Part shown: one piece after another, positions 18,223 through 27,746 of the stretch
Layout of the letters: each line of letters opens with the position of its first letter
Position numbering within the stretch: position 1 is the first letter of the stretch
NCBI GenBank assembly: GCA_963663495.1
Contig: OY760427.1
Coordinates: 186,001 to 250,000, forward strand
DNA length: 64,000 nucleotides
DNA from: G963663495 sp963663495
GTDB lineage: Bacteria; Bacteroidota; Rhodothermia; Rhodothermales; Bin80
Direction: 5' to 3'
Translations under genes and position numbers: made by a program
Notes under the pieces: generated by a model
Told to the model about the DNA's origin: nothing
The model's input: the letters and a program-made list of their open reading frames with translations, nothing else
Database searches by the model: none

Positions 18223-18388
18223 CCCATAAATCATCCATCACGGTTCGATTATTCGTCAGGTATGGTCAAATATCGCTGGCATGGTTGTCGGAATAATTCG
18301 GGTATTTCGGCCTGGCAGGGATGGTGTGTGACTTGAGGTGAATAATGCCCTCCTCTCGTGCGGATACGCGATCTCTTCCTGCGCCGCT
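18223..18388 (+). repeat. 166-bp inverted repeat, left copy
   Basis: Bases 18223-18388 match the reverse complement of 23568-23733 with about 14 mismatches (roughly 91 percent). The two copies face each other across 5.2 kb holding the DUF4338 transposase and IS66. Both end at the same point inside an IS66 tnpA relic. Confidence 0.85.
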
Positions 18389-18667
18389 TCCCTTGGCGCT
18401 GCATTGCCTACATCCACGAACCCTCGGCTGCAGTCTCCTGGCGATACTTCTGCCTCCAGTAATTCAACGGTCCGTACGAGATGCCCTGCTCTGTGCAAGA
18501 CGCCGCTGCGGACCGGGTCCTTTCGTTATACTGCTCTACCAGCGGGAACATCTCTTCCGCCGTACGTCTGGGCTGTACCAGGCGGTCCGGGGTCTGGGTT
18601 CTCACGTCTACAGGTATGCTTCCCAGAACCCGTCACCTAATCAAGATGCAGTTCACCGCACGCTCAC
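18350..18667 (-). mobile_element. IS66 relic: tnpA fragment plus one terminal repeat
   Basis: On the minus strand, residues like RTAEEMFPLVEQYNERT and GISYGPLNYWRQKYRQE match IS66 TnpA at 21942-22265. A diverged IS66 terminal repeat (GTGAGCGTGCGGTGAACTGC on the minus strand) ends at 18667. The gene is cut after EEIAYPHER, where unrelated sequence begins. tnpB and tnpC are missing. Confidence 0.8.
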
Positions 18668-18719
18668 GCAGGTGTAGCCATTGGGGCATAGCCCCACATC
18701 AGGCAAGTTGATATGCCAT

Positions 18720-19806
18720 TTATGTGAACCCAGATGAACACCCGTGCGAGCATGCACTCAATCGTTCGTCTCTTACCTCGTATCCCAATTCGTATCCCAA
18801 TGTCATTAGGTGTAACCTCTCTAGGCCACGCCACATGATCTGGTAACCCACCGGTCCATCACGAGTGCGGTTCTGATAACCGCCGAGCACCGCTACGATC
18901 AGGATAGCAGCTCCCAAAGTACTGGGCTTCGGCAGCTTTACCCGTGCTGCATATCCATCCAAGAATCGCAGCTCCATCTCCGTGAAAAAGACATCCGCGT
19001 CCAGCTCCGGCACTTCCCGACCCAATTGCACCAAGGTCATGACGCGCCAGGATATTACACAATACATCGTTATTGCTCGCTGCAGACGCAACGAGGTACG
19101 CAGACCCAAACGCTCCACCTTGCACCCGCTCTTAAGCACGCGGAAGAAGTCTTCCACCCGCCACCGCTTGAGATACATGGCCAACACCCGCCGTGCATCC
19201 GCTACGCTCCCTACCTCCATGCTGGTCAATAGCATCCACTCCACCGGCGGCGCATCCCCCGGAGGCTCCACCTCCAACACATGCACCCCGTACATCACCA
19301 CCGGCTCCTCCTCGTTCTTCGGATCCGGCAACAAGAACCTCCCGTAGCGTACCTCCGCATTGACCATCCGGTAACTGCGACCCTTCCGTGCCTGCTTGCG
19401 CGCCGTCACCCGCTGTATCTCTATCTCTACATTCCCCGGAGCCTTACCACTGCGCATTACCGCAAACAGCTTCCGATCATGCTTCGCTCGTATCAATACC
19501 TCCGCCTTACCCTGTCTACGCTGCTCGGCAAACATAGCAAAGCTGTCCGCCTCCCGGTCCGCAACACAGATCACCTGCGTCTCGCATATATCCTTGAACC
19601 CGTCTATCCACTGCTGCGTCCGCGGAACATGCGGACCCTCCTCCGGATCCTTGAAGCTGCCACGCAACACCCCCAACGTCAATCCATCCTCCGTCACCAC
19701 CAGCGTCGCATGCAACGGCAACCCCAGCGTCTTCGCCGTCGTCTGATTACTCCCTATTACCTCCAAATCCGTACACGCCGGCCGCGTACTGTACCGCAAC
19801 TTCGTC
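18720..19806 (-). pseudogene. DUF4338-Tn5/IS4 transposase, 3' part (split by IS66; copy A)
   Basis: C-terminal half of a transposase whose N-terminal half lies at 22328-23520. Removing IS66 and one 8-bp duplication gives 2280 bases, an unbroken 759-aa frame. This part carries most of the DDE domain: the second aspartate in CVADREAD and the IS4-type Y-R-E-K region MYLKRWRVEDFFRVLKSG with the catalytic glutamate. The first catalytic aspartate region (VLCIQDTT) spans the insertion point. The gene was intact until IS66 landed in it. Confidence 0.88.
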
Positions 19807-19947
19807 GTGTCCTGGTAAGCGTGCGGTGAAGTACAGGGTAGCGGGCTTTTTGGCGGTTTTGGCGGGTACAGTGTGGTTGGAAGGAGGAGAGCATGTGGGC
19901 TTGCCCGATCTGGACGATTCGGCGTCCGGCAGCTAGGCGGCCTTACC

Positions 19948-21546
19948 CTAGTGGGCTTGCCGTGCCCGTTTCCAATGATGGGGCAATAGCGCTGCTATGT
20001 CCTCGGCAGGATGTGTCGGGATGCGCTGGAATACTTCCATGAGCCATTCCATTGGGTTGACGTCGTGGAATTTGCAGGTTCCAAGGAGCGAATAGACCAC
20101 GGCACCCCGCTGGGATGCATCATGGGATCCTGCGAACATGTAGTTCTTCCTACCAATAGCCAGTGGCCGTATCGCATTCTCAACCAGATTATTGTCCAAC
20201 TCCACACGGCCCTCATCCAGATATCGGGTCAGCCTTTGCCAACGGCCAAGCGTATACTGGGTCGCCTTGGCCCACGGGCTCTTGGGTAAACCATTGTTCA
20301 CCTCCAGCCACGGCTTCAGCTCCTCCAGTACAGGTCCGGCCCGTTCCTGTCGCAGTTGCTGACGAACATCCGCACTCGCACCCGTTTTGCGTAGCCAACG
20401 CTCTATGAGGTAGAGCTTGCGTATCTCCTTCAACACATGCGCGGCCTTATCCGGCTCGTACGTCTTGCAGTCGAAGAACTTGCGCCGGGCATGCGCCATG
20501 CATGCGTAGAGCGTTACGGATGGGTCCGCATCAAAGATGTCGTAAGCTACATACCCGTCTGTCTGTAGCAATCCCTCATACCCGTGCAAAAACTCCACCG
20601 GACCCGCCCGAGCACGGGTCTTTCGGTATTCCATCACCAACAGTCTCTGCTCTGGACTATGGTACACCCAATAAAAGCCTTTATGCAGCGATCCCTTCTT
20701 ATCTCCATCCTGCACCTCCATCCTCGTCTCATCCGCCTGCAGATACCCGGTGGATAGCAACTCCTGCTTCAGAGCATCATACAACGGGGTCAGGTGCGAC
20801 GCAGACTGCGATATCCAGCCTCCCAGCGTGGACTTCGCAATCTCCACGCCTTCCCGACGAAACCGCTGCTGCTGACGGTACGAAGGCAGGTGGTCCGCAT
20901 ATTTGCCCACTACCACATCTGCCAACAACCCCGGACCCGCCATGCCCTTGTTCACCATCCGTGGTGGCAACTCACCTATGATTACCCCCTTATCCTCATC
21001 CCCAGGGTCCACATACTTCGGACGCACATACTCAATAACCTTCATATGGGCGGGTACACGCTCCAGAACCAGCGTCTTCTCCGCCCCGATGCACGTCATA
21101 CCACCGGTATCCCCGTCAGGCTCAATAGTAATCGTTTCGCGGGGCAGTTTCTTCAGCAGATCGTCCAGCGCTTTACGCTTGGGCTTGCCCTTCTTCTTCT
21201 GCCGTCCGTTCGCCTTTTGCCCATTCTTCGTCTGTCCATTCGTCTCCGGCTCCGGTAGAGGGACCTCCTGCTCCGGCTTATCGAACAACGTGCCCTGCTG
21301 CGGGTCATTCAGCACACACTTTTCACTCTTGGGACTGTATAGCGCGCGTAGCGCTAGCATCAGCCGGTTATTCATATTCCCCAATTCTGCCTCAAGCCGG
21401 CTGCATCGATCATGCAGCTGGCTATTCTTTCTCTCCAATTCTGCATTATCCCGGCTGTACTGATCAAAGGCACTGGCCAATTCGGGGTGCTGTGCAAGCA
21501 ACGCAACCTGCGCGGGGGAGAGGATAGAATGTGCTTCGGGCTGCAT
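19948..21546 (-). CDS. tnpC: IS66 transposase TnpC
   Basis: 532 aa, the DDE transposase of IS66. It has an N-terminal coiled-coil/leucine-rich part (about 25-75), a linker rich in Lys and Gln, a zinc-finger-like segment, then the catalytic domain with the first aspartate in YLQADETR and the C-terminal glutamate region VELDNNLVENAIRPLAIGRKN. It is the most downstream of the three genes. Nearly identical to the copy at 34097-35695, differing for example in ETRMEV against ETGIEV beside the catalytic aspartate. Full length and open. Confidence 0.95.
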   Translation of the reverse strand: MQPEAHSILSPAQVALLAQHPELASAFDQYSRDNAELERKNSQLHDRCSRLEAELGNMNNRLMLALRALYSPKSEKCVLNDPQQGTLFDKPEQEVPLPEPETNGQTKNGQKANGRQKKKGKPKRKALDDLLKKLPRETITIEPDGDTGGMTCIGAEKTLVLERVPAHMKVIEYVRPKYVDPGDEDKGVIIGELPPRMVNKGMAGPGLLADVVVGKYADHLPSYRQQQRFRREGVEIAKSTLGGWISQSASHLTPLYDALKQELLSTGYLQADETRMEVQDGDKKGSLHKGFYWVYHSPEQRLLVMEYRKTRARAGPVEFLHGYEGLLQTDGYVAYDIFDADPSVTLYACMAHARRKFFDCKTYEPDKAAHVLKEIRKLYLIERWLRKTGASADVRQQLRQERAGPVLEELKPWLEVNNGLPKSPWAKATQYTLGRWQRLTRYLDEGRVELDNNLVENAIRPLAIGRKNYMFAGSHDASQRGAVVYSLLGTCKFHDVNPMEWLMEVFQRIPTHPAEDIAALLPHHWKRARQAH

Positions 21547-21606
21547 GGTGAGCTAGCAACACCAGCATATTGCTTGTTCCCGAATCACACATTATATTTG
21601 GCCCGA

Positions 21607-21945
21607 TTATCGGCTTTTTACCGCATATCGGGGCCGATATTTCACCGTCTTCAACGACACCCCCTCCAGCATCATCACCATCTGTGCCCATGTCGGCACA
21701 TCCTCCTCTGGCAACGCAAACGTACCCGTCTCCAAGCGCTTGTAGAAGATCGCAAAGCCGTTCCGATCCCATGTGAGCGCCTTCAAATGGTTTCGCCTCC
21801 TGTTGATGAATACAAAGATGTCTCCCGACATCGGATTCCGCTTCATGCCGCTTTTTACCAAAGCGCACAAGCCGTCAAAGCTTGTGCGCATGTCCACCGG
21901 CGGTCGGTAAAAGAAGTACCGGTGCGAAGGTGCCAGTCCGATCAT
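21607..21945 (-). CDS. tnpB: IS66 accessory protein TnpB (Orf2)
   Basis: 112 aa, the usual size. The ATG at 21945 overlaps the tnpA stop (ATGA). It has the typical IS66 Orf2 opening (FFYRPPVDMRTSFDGL) and the SGDIFVFINRRRNHLK core. It is required with TnpA and TnpC for IS66 transposition; biochemical role unknown. Not related to the RNA-guided TnpB nuclease of IS605 despite the shared name. Confidence 0.93.
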   Translation of the reverse strand: MIGLAPSHRYFFYRPPVDMRTSFDGLCALVKSGMKRNPMSGDIFVFINRRRNHLKALTWDRNGFAIFYKRLETGTFALPEEDVPTWAQMVMMLEGVSLKTVKYRPRYAVKSR

Positions 21946-22265
21946 GACTGCGTCAGCCTGGCCAGGTACGAAGCAGATACCGGTGCAAAGAACCGCACCC
22001 GTATCCCACCCGGATATGCGATCTCTACCTGTGCCGCTTCCCTTGGTGCTACACTGCCTATCTCCACGAAGCCTCGGCTGTCCTCGGCTGCAGTCTCCTG
22101 GCGAACCTTCCGCCTCCAATAATTCAACTGCCCATACGAGATGCCGTGCTTTGCACAAAACGCCGCTGCGGACCGGGTCCTTTCGTTATACTGCTCTACC
22201 AGCGGAAACATCTCTTCCGCCGTAAGTTTGGGCTGTACCATGCGATCTGGGGTCTGGGTTCTCAC
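21942..22265 (-). CDS. tnpA: IS66 accessory protein TnpA (Orf1)
   Basis: 107 aa, a small helix-turn-helix protein (AAAFCAKHGISYGQLNYW is the recognition-helix region). The start is taken as GTG at 22265: the next ATG in this copy is ATA in the copy at 33378, so GTG is the shared start. It is translationally coupled to tnpB. Confidence 0.9.
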   Translation of the reverse strand: MRTQTPDRMVQPKLTAEEMFPLVEQYNERTRSAAAFCAKHGISYGQLNYWRRKVRQETAAEDSRGFVEIGSVAPREAAQVEIAYPGGIRVRFFAPVSASYLARLTQS

Positions 22266-22327
22266 GTCTAGGGGTAAGCTCCCCAGAACCCATCACCCAA
22301 TCAAGATGTAGTTCACCGCACGCTTAC

Positions 22328-23520
22328 GTGTCCTGGATGCATAACACGGTCTCCTGACTACGCATACGCTCTATCGTACGCCCGCGATGCGGTGCCAATA
22401 TGTTCTCCGGCGTTACCGTTTTGTCCTTCTTGCTCTCCAATAACCGGTAATGCCCCTTCACCGCCGCGCGGTCCGCATCCGTATGCGCGGTAATGCTGTG
22501 GCCTATCACATCGGCCAACATGGACGTGCTCTTTACCAGTCGCACAGACAACCGCCTGTCTCCCAATGGCGCTCCGCCAAACTCCGTTTCGGCCCACTGC
22601 GCACTGTCAATCCCCTCGTGCGGATCCCTCACCGGACGCAACTCCTCCTCCGGTTCCCCCAAGGTTTCGCGCCATTCTTTGTCCAACTCGTATACATACA
22701 GCGCCTTGGGATCCTCTTCCTTTGCCTCCTTGTGCCGCTTTCCGCCTGCGGTATGGCCGATCAATACAAAATTGTTCACCTCAAAACACGCTCCTTCCCC
22801 TTGGGGATCCACATACGTTTCGACGACCCAGGGACGGTAACGGTACCGTGCCTGAAAATCATCCGCCAACCGTCTCAATACCTTACCCAGTACATGGCTG
22901 GCCAAATCCTGACACTGCCCCCGTATCAGAAAACGACTCAAACACACCACACGGTGCAAATGCGCCTTGCGCTGCTCATCACTCCACGCCATCCAGCACT
23001 CCCTGGGCGCCAGGCACAACGCCGTCGCCGAAAACCCCACCGCTCCCAGGTAACCATGGGCACTGCCTATCAGATAGCGTACCTGCGCTCCCACAAATGT
23101 GGTCGTACGCCTCGGATGCTCAAAGTGCAGCAACGTGTTCCACACCACACGCTGCTCGTCCGTCTCAACCAACTCAATCGTCAACCCCCGGACACCGTGT
23201 ACCGTGTTCGGTAACGCTATCGGATCCAGTACCCGCTCCTCGCGCCTACGCGGTTCCGCCTTAGCCGCATTACAATTCTCGGGCTTGGGCAACACAATCC
23301 TCCCCCAGGCCTCCAACTTCGATAAAGCCTGCGCACAGTTGCTCACCTGCGGTTCGCCCCGTGCATCAACAAACCCGAACTCTTCACAGACAGCGCGCGC
23401 TATCTGCGTGCGAAACCGCCAACGATCGTCGGCAAGAACCCTGTCCAAACGCTCTCCATTGCGGGGAGCGGTGAGCGTTCGTAAGACCTGACTTCGTTGA
23501 AACATGCCGCAACATAACAA
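22328..23520 (-). pseudogene. DUF4338-Tn5/IS4 transposase, 5' part (split by IS66; copy A)
   Basis: About 398 residues. The first 270 form a DUF4338 domain: YLIGSAHGYLGAVGFSATAL, WMAWSDEQRKAHLHRVV, LSRFLIRGQC, LASHVLGKVLRRL, and VVETYVDP leading to FVLIGHTAGG. This is the domain of DruA from the Druantia anti-phage system. A Tn5-type DNA-binding segment follows (WAETEFGGAPLGDRRLSVRL, then ADVIGHSITAH), then the start of the DDE domain (RTIERMRSQETVLCIQDT), where IS66 cuts in. The fusion is one uninterrupted frame here, so it is not an assembly of neighbouring genes. Confidence 0.88.
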
Positions 23521-23567
23521 ACAAGTAGCGCGAAGTTAAGTACCTGAAGTGGTAGAATGGCAGGGGC

Positions 23568-23733
23568 AGCGGCGCAGGAAGAGATCGCGTATCCGCACGA
23601 GAGGACGGCGTTATTCACCTCAAGTCACACACCATACCTGTCAGGTCGAAATACCCGAGATATTCCGACAGCCATGCCAGCGAGAGTTGACCAGAACTGA
23701 CGAACAATCGAACCGTAATGGATGATTTATGGG
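23568..23733 (-). repeat. 166-bp inverted repeat, right copy
   Basis: Reverse complement of 18223-18388 at about 91 percent identity. It includes the same short tnpA remnant (AQEEIAYPHER) at the same boundary. Confidence 0.85.
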
Positions 23734-23995
23734 GAAAGGGCAGTCCTAGGCGGCAGCGAAGTGATCGGCAGCCGGGTCCTCTCTGTTGCTCAGGTGGGCA
23801 TCAGCGTTCTCCCAGACCCCGGGCTTGATTCCCGTTCGGTGCAGCGGAGTAGGCGGTAGGCCTCCTATAGGTTCCTGTCACGGTCTAGTGCGGGGTTTTT
23901 CCTGAACCCGAGGATCGCTTTGGAGATCGGGGCCGTAGTGCGGCTCTTGGTGGGCATGGGACCGCATAAGCCGGCGATCTTTAAGTTTTAAATTA
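23734..23995. other. Intergenic stretch, no gene seen
   Basis: No gene or RNA recognised. It begins with a short match to 17990-18210 in inverted orientation and runs up to the right end of a TnpB relic. Confidence 0.5.
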
Positions 23996-24385
23996 GGGAA
24001 TTATAGTACGTGAGTGACCAACTGTACACAGTGAGGCACTAGTATCAATTTCACGGGTCATAGGGGTCGGTAACCCGAACGCCCCTCGCCGTGCAGCAGC
24101 CCCAATCCCGGAGGCCAGTATGTTTGCAGCCACATTCAGGTCTGCATGATCCGCATGTCCACAGGACATAGCACGTGAATTTGCTCCGTGTCTTACGGTT
24201 ACTCGCTTCTGTGTGCCCACACACAGAACACCGCTGACTGGTATAGGCAGCGGTAACCTTTATCACCTTGCAGCACTTATAGCTCAGCATCTGATCCAGC
24301 TGGCCCCAACCTGTTCGCAGTATCTCACGGTTGAGGCCAGACTTCTGTCTGACGTTTGTGCCAAAGCTCTCCATCGCCCCCTTAG
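23996..24385 (-). mobile_element. TnpB element relic: right end plus C-terminal third of the gene
   Basis: It starts with GGGAATTATAGTACGTGAG and matches the TnpB elements up to the start of the MESFGTNVRQKSG segment, where homology stops at 24385. An extra G at about 24170 (ACATAGCACGTG against ACATACACGTG) shifts the frame inside the zinc ribbon. Not functional. Confidence 0.9.
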
Positions 24386-24424
24386 GTCTGCCCTATCGCC
24401 ACAAATAAGACTTGACAATGGCTC

Positions 24425-24450
24425 CCATACCGCTTAGGTTACCGGTATGG
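24425..24450 (+). promoter_or_regulatory. Hairpin containing the start codon of DUF4338 transposase copy B
   Basis: CCATACCG (24425-24432) pairs perfectly with CGGTATGG (24443-24450) across a 10-base loop, and the ATG at 24447 lies inside the stem. In Tn5 and Tn10, hairpins over the transposase start suppress read-through expression; a similar role is inferred here. Confidence 0.45.
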
Positions 24451-26738
24451 AGGCACAGCGTGGGATTTTGACAACGCTTCGCAGCGCGTTGCCGACTCTA
24501 TCGGCAACAGTGGCGGAACACCAGGACGAGAGCCGGTCGGCTCTCGGGGTCTTGGTGTGTGAGCAGTTCGGCTTTTTTGATGCGCGTGGCCGCGAGCAGC
24601 GGGCAACGTGCATGAAGGCGTTGCGGGTGCTGGAAGCCGAAGGGCGGATTACATTGCCACCACCGCAGTGTGCTGTTCCGGTTTCCCGCCCCCGGCTGTT
24701 GGATGCTCCGGTGTCGGAGGCGGTGGACATGCCCGAAGATGTGCGCCAGATTAAGGACTTGGAGATCGTTCTGGTCGAGAGCAGGCAGGATCGTGCCATC
24801 TGGAACACGCTCATGGACCGGGAGCATCCGCAGGGGGTGACCACGTTTGCGGGGGCGCAGTTGCGCTACCTGATCACGAGCGCACACGGTTATCTGGGTG
24901 CGGTCGGTTTTTCTGCTGCCGCCCTGTATCTGAAGCCTCGGGACGCGTGGATGGTCGGGAGCCACGAGCAGCGAGGCGCCCAGCTTCACCGCATAGTAAA
25001 CCTGAGCCGTTTTCTGATTCGTCCGGGTGTGCAGTGCAAGAATCTGGCGAGTTACGCTCTGGGTCGCGTGTTGCGGCGTCTGGTTTCCGATTTCGAGGAA
25101 CGCTACGATTATGTGCCGTACATTGTGGAGACGTTTGTGGGGCCGGACCATGCAGGGACGTGTTTTCGGGCGGTGGGTTTCTGATATTTGGGTATTACCC
25201 AGGGGCGGGGCCGGCATGCTTCCAACGGTGCTGGTCAGGTTTCCCGGAAGAAGGTATTGGTCTATGAGTTGGAGCCTGCGTGGCGCACGCTTCTGGGCGT
25301 GCCGGAAGTGGAGTTGCGGCCCCGGCTGGAGGTGAGCGCCGGGCTGTGCAGAGCCACGTGGGCACAGCAGGAGTTTGGTGCTGCGGAGCTGGGAGATGTG
25401 CGACGTAGCGTCCGTTTGGTCAAGAGCGCCGCATTGGTGGCCAATGCGATGGGAAAGCCTGTGACGGCGACACCAGAGCGAGATCCTGCGGCGGTACGGG
25501 GCTACTGGCGGTTTATAGAGAAGGCGGACCAGTTCGGGATCACGCCGGCGAAGATGCTGGTGCCCCACCGCCAGCGTACGATCGAGCGGATGCGTACGCA
25601 GGATACGGTGTTGTGCGTGCAGGACGGTACGGACATCAGCTTCAGCACACGTCTGGAGTGCGACGGTCTGGAGGTCATCGGTCGTAACCAGACCTCGGCC
25701 AAGGCCCGTGGTGTGCATCTGCATGCGACGCTGGCACTAAGCGGAGAGGGGTTGCCGCTGGGCGTGTTGCGGTGTGCGTACAGGAAGAAGGAAAAGGAAA
25801 CGAAGACGCATCAATGGATACACGGGCTGCGTGACATAGATAAGGCTGCAGAGACGCTGCCGCGCAAGACACGCGTGTTGTGCGTGATGGACCGGGAGGC
25901 GGACATATTTGCGCTCTTTGCGGCGCAGCGTACGCTGAAGCGTACGCATGTATTGGTGCGGGCCAAGTATAACCGGATTCTGGGCAAGGACCAGGATCGG
26001 CTGTTCAAGGCGATGCGTAAGGGGCCGGCAGCGGATGTGCTGGAGCTGTCGGTGACGCGTCTGAGTCGTCGGGCGAAGTCAGGTCGGGTTACGTACAAAG
26101 GCCGCGAAGAGCGTACGGCGCGGATGGAATTGCGTTTTCGCCGGGTGACGCTGCCTTCGCCGAAGGGTTCTACGGAAGCTCCGGTAACGGTATCGGCGAT
26201 CCACATGCGTGAGACCGCGCCGCCGGACGGCGCCGATCGCATCGAGTGATATCTTTTGACCACGGTGGAGGTGACGACCGTGGAGGAAGCGAAGCTGATG
26301 GTGGAAAACTACACGCTGCGCTGGCGTGTAGAGGACTTCTTCCGGGTTCTCAAGAGCGGCTGCCGTATAGAGAAGCTGCGCATGCAGCAGGCGGACGCCT
26401 TACATCGGGCGATTACACTGTACATGGTCACAGCCTGGCGGATCATGCTGATGACCTTGTTGGGGCGTGTATCCGCCGACATGGAAGCGGAGGTGATGTT
26501 CACCGATGCAGAGCTGCACATGATGCGGGTCTATGCCCGCAACTATGGTCTTGCCGCACACACAGATCTGGCTTCGGCGATCGTGCTGGTGGCGTTGATG
26601 GGCGGCTACATGAACCGTAAGCATGACCCGCCGCCGGGGCACACCATCCTGTGGCGCGGCTACGCAAGGCTGCAGATGCGAGCGATCGCCTATGAAGAAT
26701 TAACATTCTATGACCGGGTAGAGCGTCCGCCGCCATAG
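24447..26738 (+). pseudogene. DUF4338-Tn5/IS4 transposase with two in-frame TGA codons (copy B)
   Basis: A single 764-codon frame interrupted only by TGA at 25182-25184 and 26247-26249. Order: DUF4338 (LRYLITSAHGYLGAVGFSAA, LSRFLIRPGVQCKNLASYAL, VETFVGPDHAGTCFRA), Tn5-type DNA-binding segment (WAQQEFGAAELGDVRRSVRL), then a DDE domain with aspartates in VLCVQDGTD and CVMDREAD and glutamate in WRVEDFFRVLKSG. The second TGA falls exactly where copies A and C have Trp (VEWMLLT). It is a different subfamily from copies A and C. TGA is a normal stop elsewhere in the window, so these are nonsense mutations. Confidence 0.88.
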
Positions 26739-27204
26739 CGGTACCCGTACGCTCCGCAGTCTCGGTTGCTTCGTTCCCCTTCCGCCGCCCTCGGTGCGTG
26801 CCAGCCACGTGCGGGTTCCTTCCCTGACGTACCTTACTTGCTACGCACCACGAGACTTGGTGTCAATGGCAACAACAGGCCATCCACTACAAGGAACTTC
26901 GCTTCACTTGCAACAAAACCCACGAGCAAGACGCTTTGCCATGCCTTTTGGATACCCTGAATGCGCCCGTTATTAAGTCACTCTTGTGAGTACTGGGCAG
27001 GGCTAACCCGCAAAGGCTACCGGAACACATGTACCCCCGTCAACCGGAAGTAACAGACTTAATCGACTGTGCAGATGAAGGACAACAATACCGCCAAACT
27101 TCAAGGGTCGAGATTGAATCGCGAGGCCTTGAAGCTTGTTCTTCGCCATCAATTGCTAGTCGTCGCCGCGATATACCTGTCGATGACTCCCTGACTGGTA
27201 GCCA
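26739..27204. other. Intergenic stretch after transposase copy B
   Basis: Nothing firm. On the minus strand, two short frames (27149-27003, 48 aa, and an 18-codon one before it) each start in a TGATGG overlap downstream of the glycine-zipper gene. They could be a coupled chain, but neither resembles a known protein. Confidence 0.35.
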
Positions 27205-27378
27205 TCAATTAGAGCTTATACCTCGGTAGATACGCCAGCCTAAATACGCGTCAATTATCGCGCATGGAACAGTCCCAGCAATTGCCCCTGCTGGACCAAG
27301 TGCTATCCCAATCCCGGACCCGAACACGCCACCCGCGATGGCACCGCCTCCGATAGTTATAAGCCTAATTTTCTTCAT
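27205..27378 (-). CDS. Small glycine-zipper membrane protein, unknown role
   Basis: 57 aa. The ATG at 27378 has AAAGG seven bases upstream. After a basic start (MKKIRLITI), the protein is one long glycine- and alanine-rich hydrophobic stretch with repeated GxxxG spacing (GGGAIAGGVFGSGIGIALGP, then AGAIAG), ending WRIYRGISSN. Glycine zippers of this kind occur in small membrane proteins, phage or bacteriocin-like peptides and T6SS/colicin helper domains. No transporter or immunity gene is adjacent; it is isolated among IS elements. Gene status rests on the ribosome binding site and the strongly structured composition. Confidence 0.55.
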   Translation of the reverse strand: MKKIRLITIGGGAIAGGVFGSGIGIALGPAGAIAGTVPCAIIDAYLGWRIYRGISSN

Positions 27379-27529
27379 CGCGATGCCTTTGCCAGTTTGT
27401 TGAGAATGATTTTCGTCCCTGCTTCCCCAAATCGTTAATCATTTCTGTGTGATTTCCGGTCAGTGGAGACTGGAAAATACGGATTACACTCCACAAATCC
27501 GCACAATCGATTTTTACACGGATACATTA

Positions 27530-27746
27530 GGGAGTTATATGGCTGAGTACCCATTTGCTGAGGTTTTCGAAATAATTGCGGGTTTTTCGCGAAAAGCGGG
27601 AACTGATTATGAAAAACTGGAGCAAGCCATCCTAACTACACCACCACAGCGCAAAATAACGGGTGCCAAAACGCGTGGGTACTCAGCAATATAATTCCCA
27701 AAAGTAACGCCCGCGAAAACGCGTGGCACTCAGCCATATAACTCCC
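27530..27746 (-). repeat. MITE/PATE-like palindromic element derived from the TnpB left end
   Basis: A 170-bp core (27530-27699) has near-perfect 24-bp inverted ends, GGGAGTTATATGGCTGAG... against GGGAATTATATTGCTGAG... A further 47 bases (27700-27746) repeat the right terminus in a second version, so that end is duplicated. The interior matches the 180-bp left end of the TnpB elements at 9808-9987 and 28222-28400. It has no coding capacity and is probably mobilised in trans. Confidence 0.8.

Larger units (their letters stand above)
19815..22327 (-). mobile_element. IS66-family element 1, complete
   Basis: 2513 bp with 20-bp terminal repeats (GTAAGCGTGCGGTGAAGTAC at the left; its inverse with one mismatch at the right). 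It is flanked by a perfect 8-bp target duplication, GTGTCCTG, at 19807-19814 and 22328-22335; 8 bp is the size known for IS66. It carries tnpA, tnpB and tnpC in order. Confidence 0.96.

Noticed and set aside
25182..26249. Genetic code change with TGA as Trp
   Set aside because: TGA ends solA, rodA, istA and the IS66 tnpA genes in proper places, and Trp is TGG in all core genes; the interrupted genes are all IS genes.
27003..27149. 48-aa minus-strand frame downstream of the glycine-zipper gene
   Set aside because: Start overlaps a TGATGG junction but the protein has no recognisable feature; kept only as a note.
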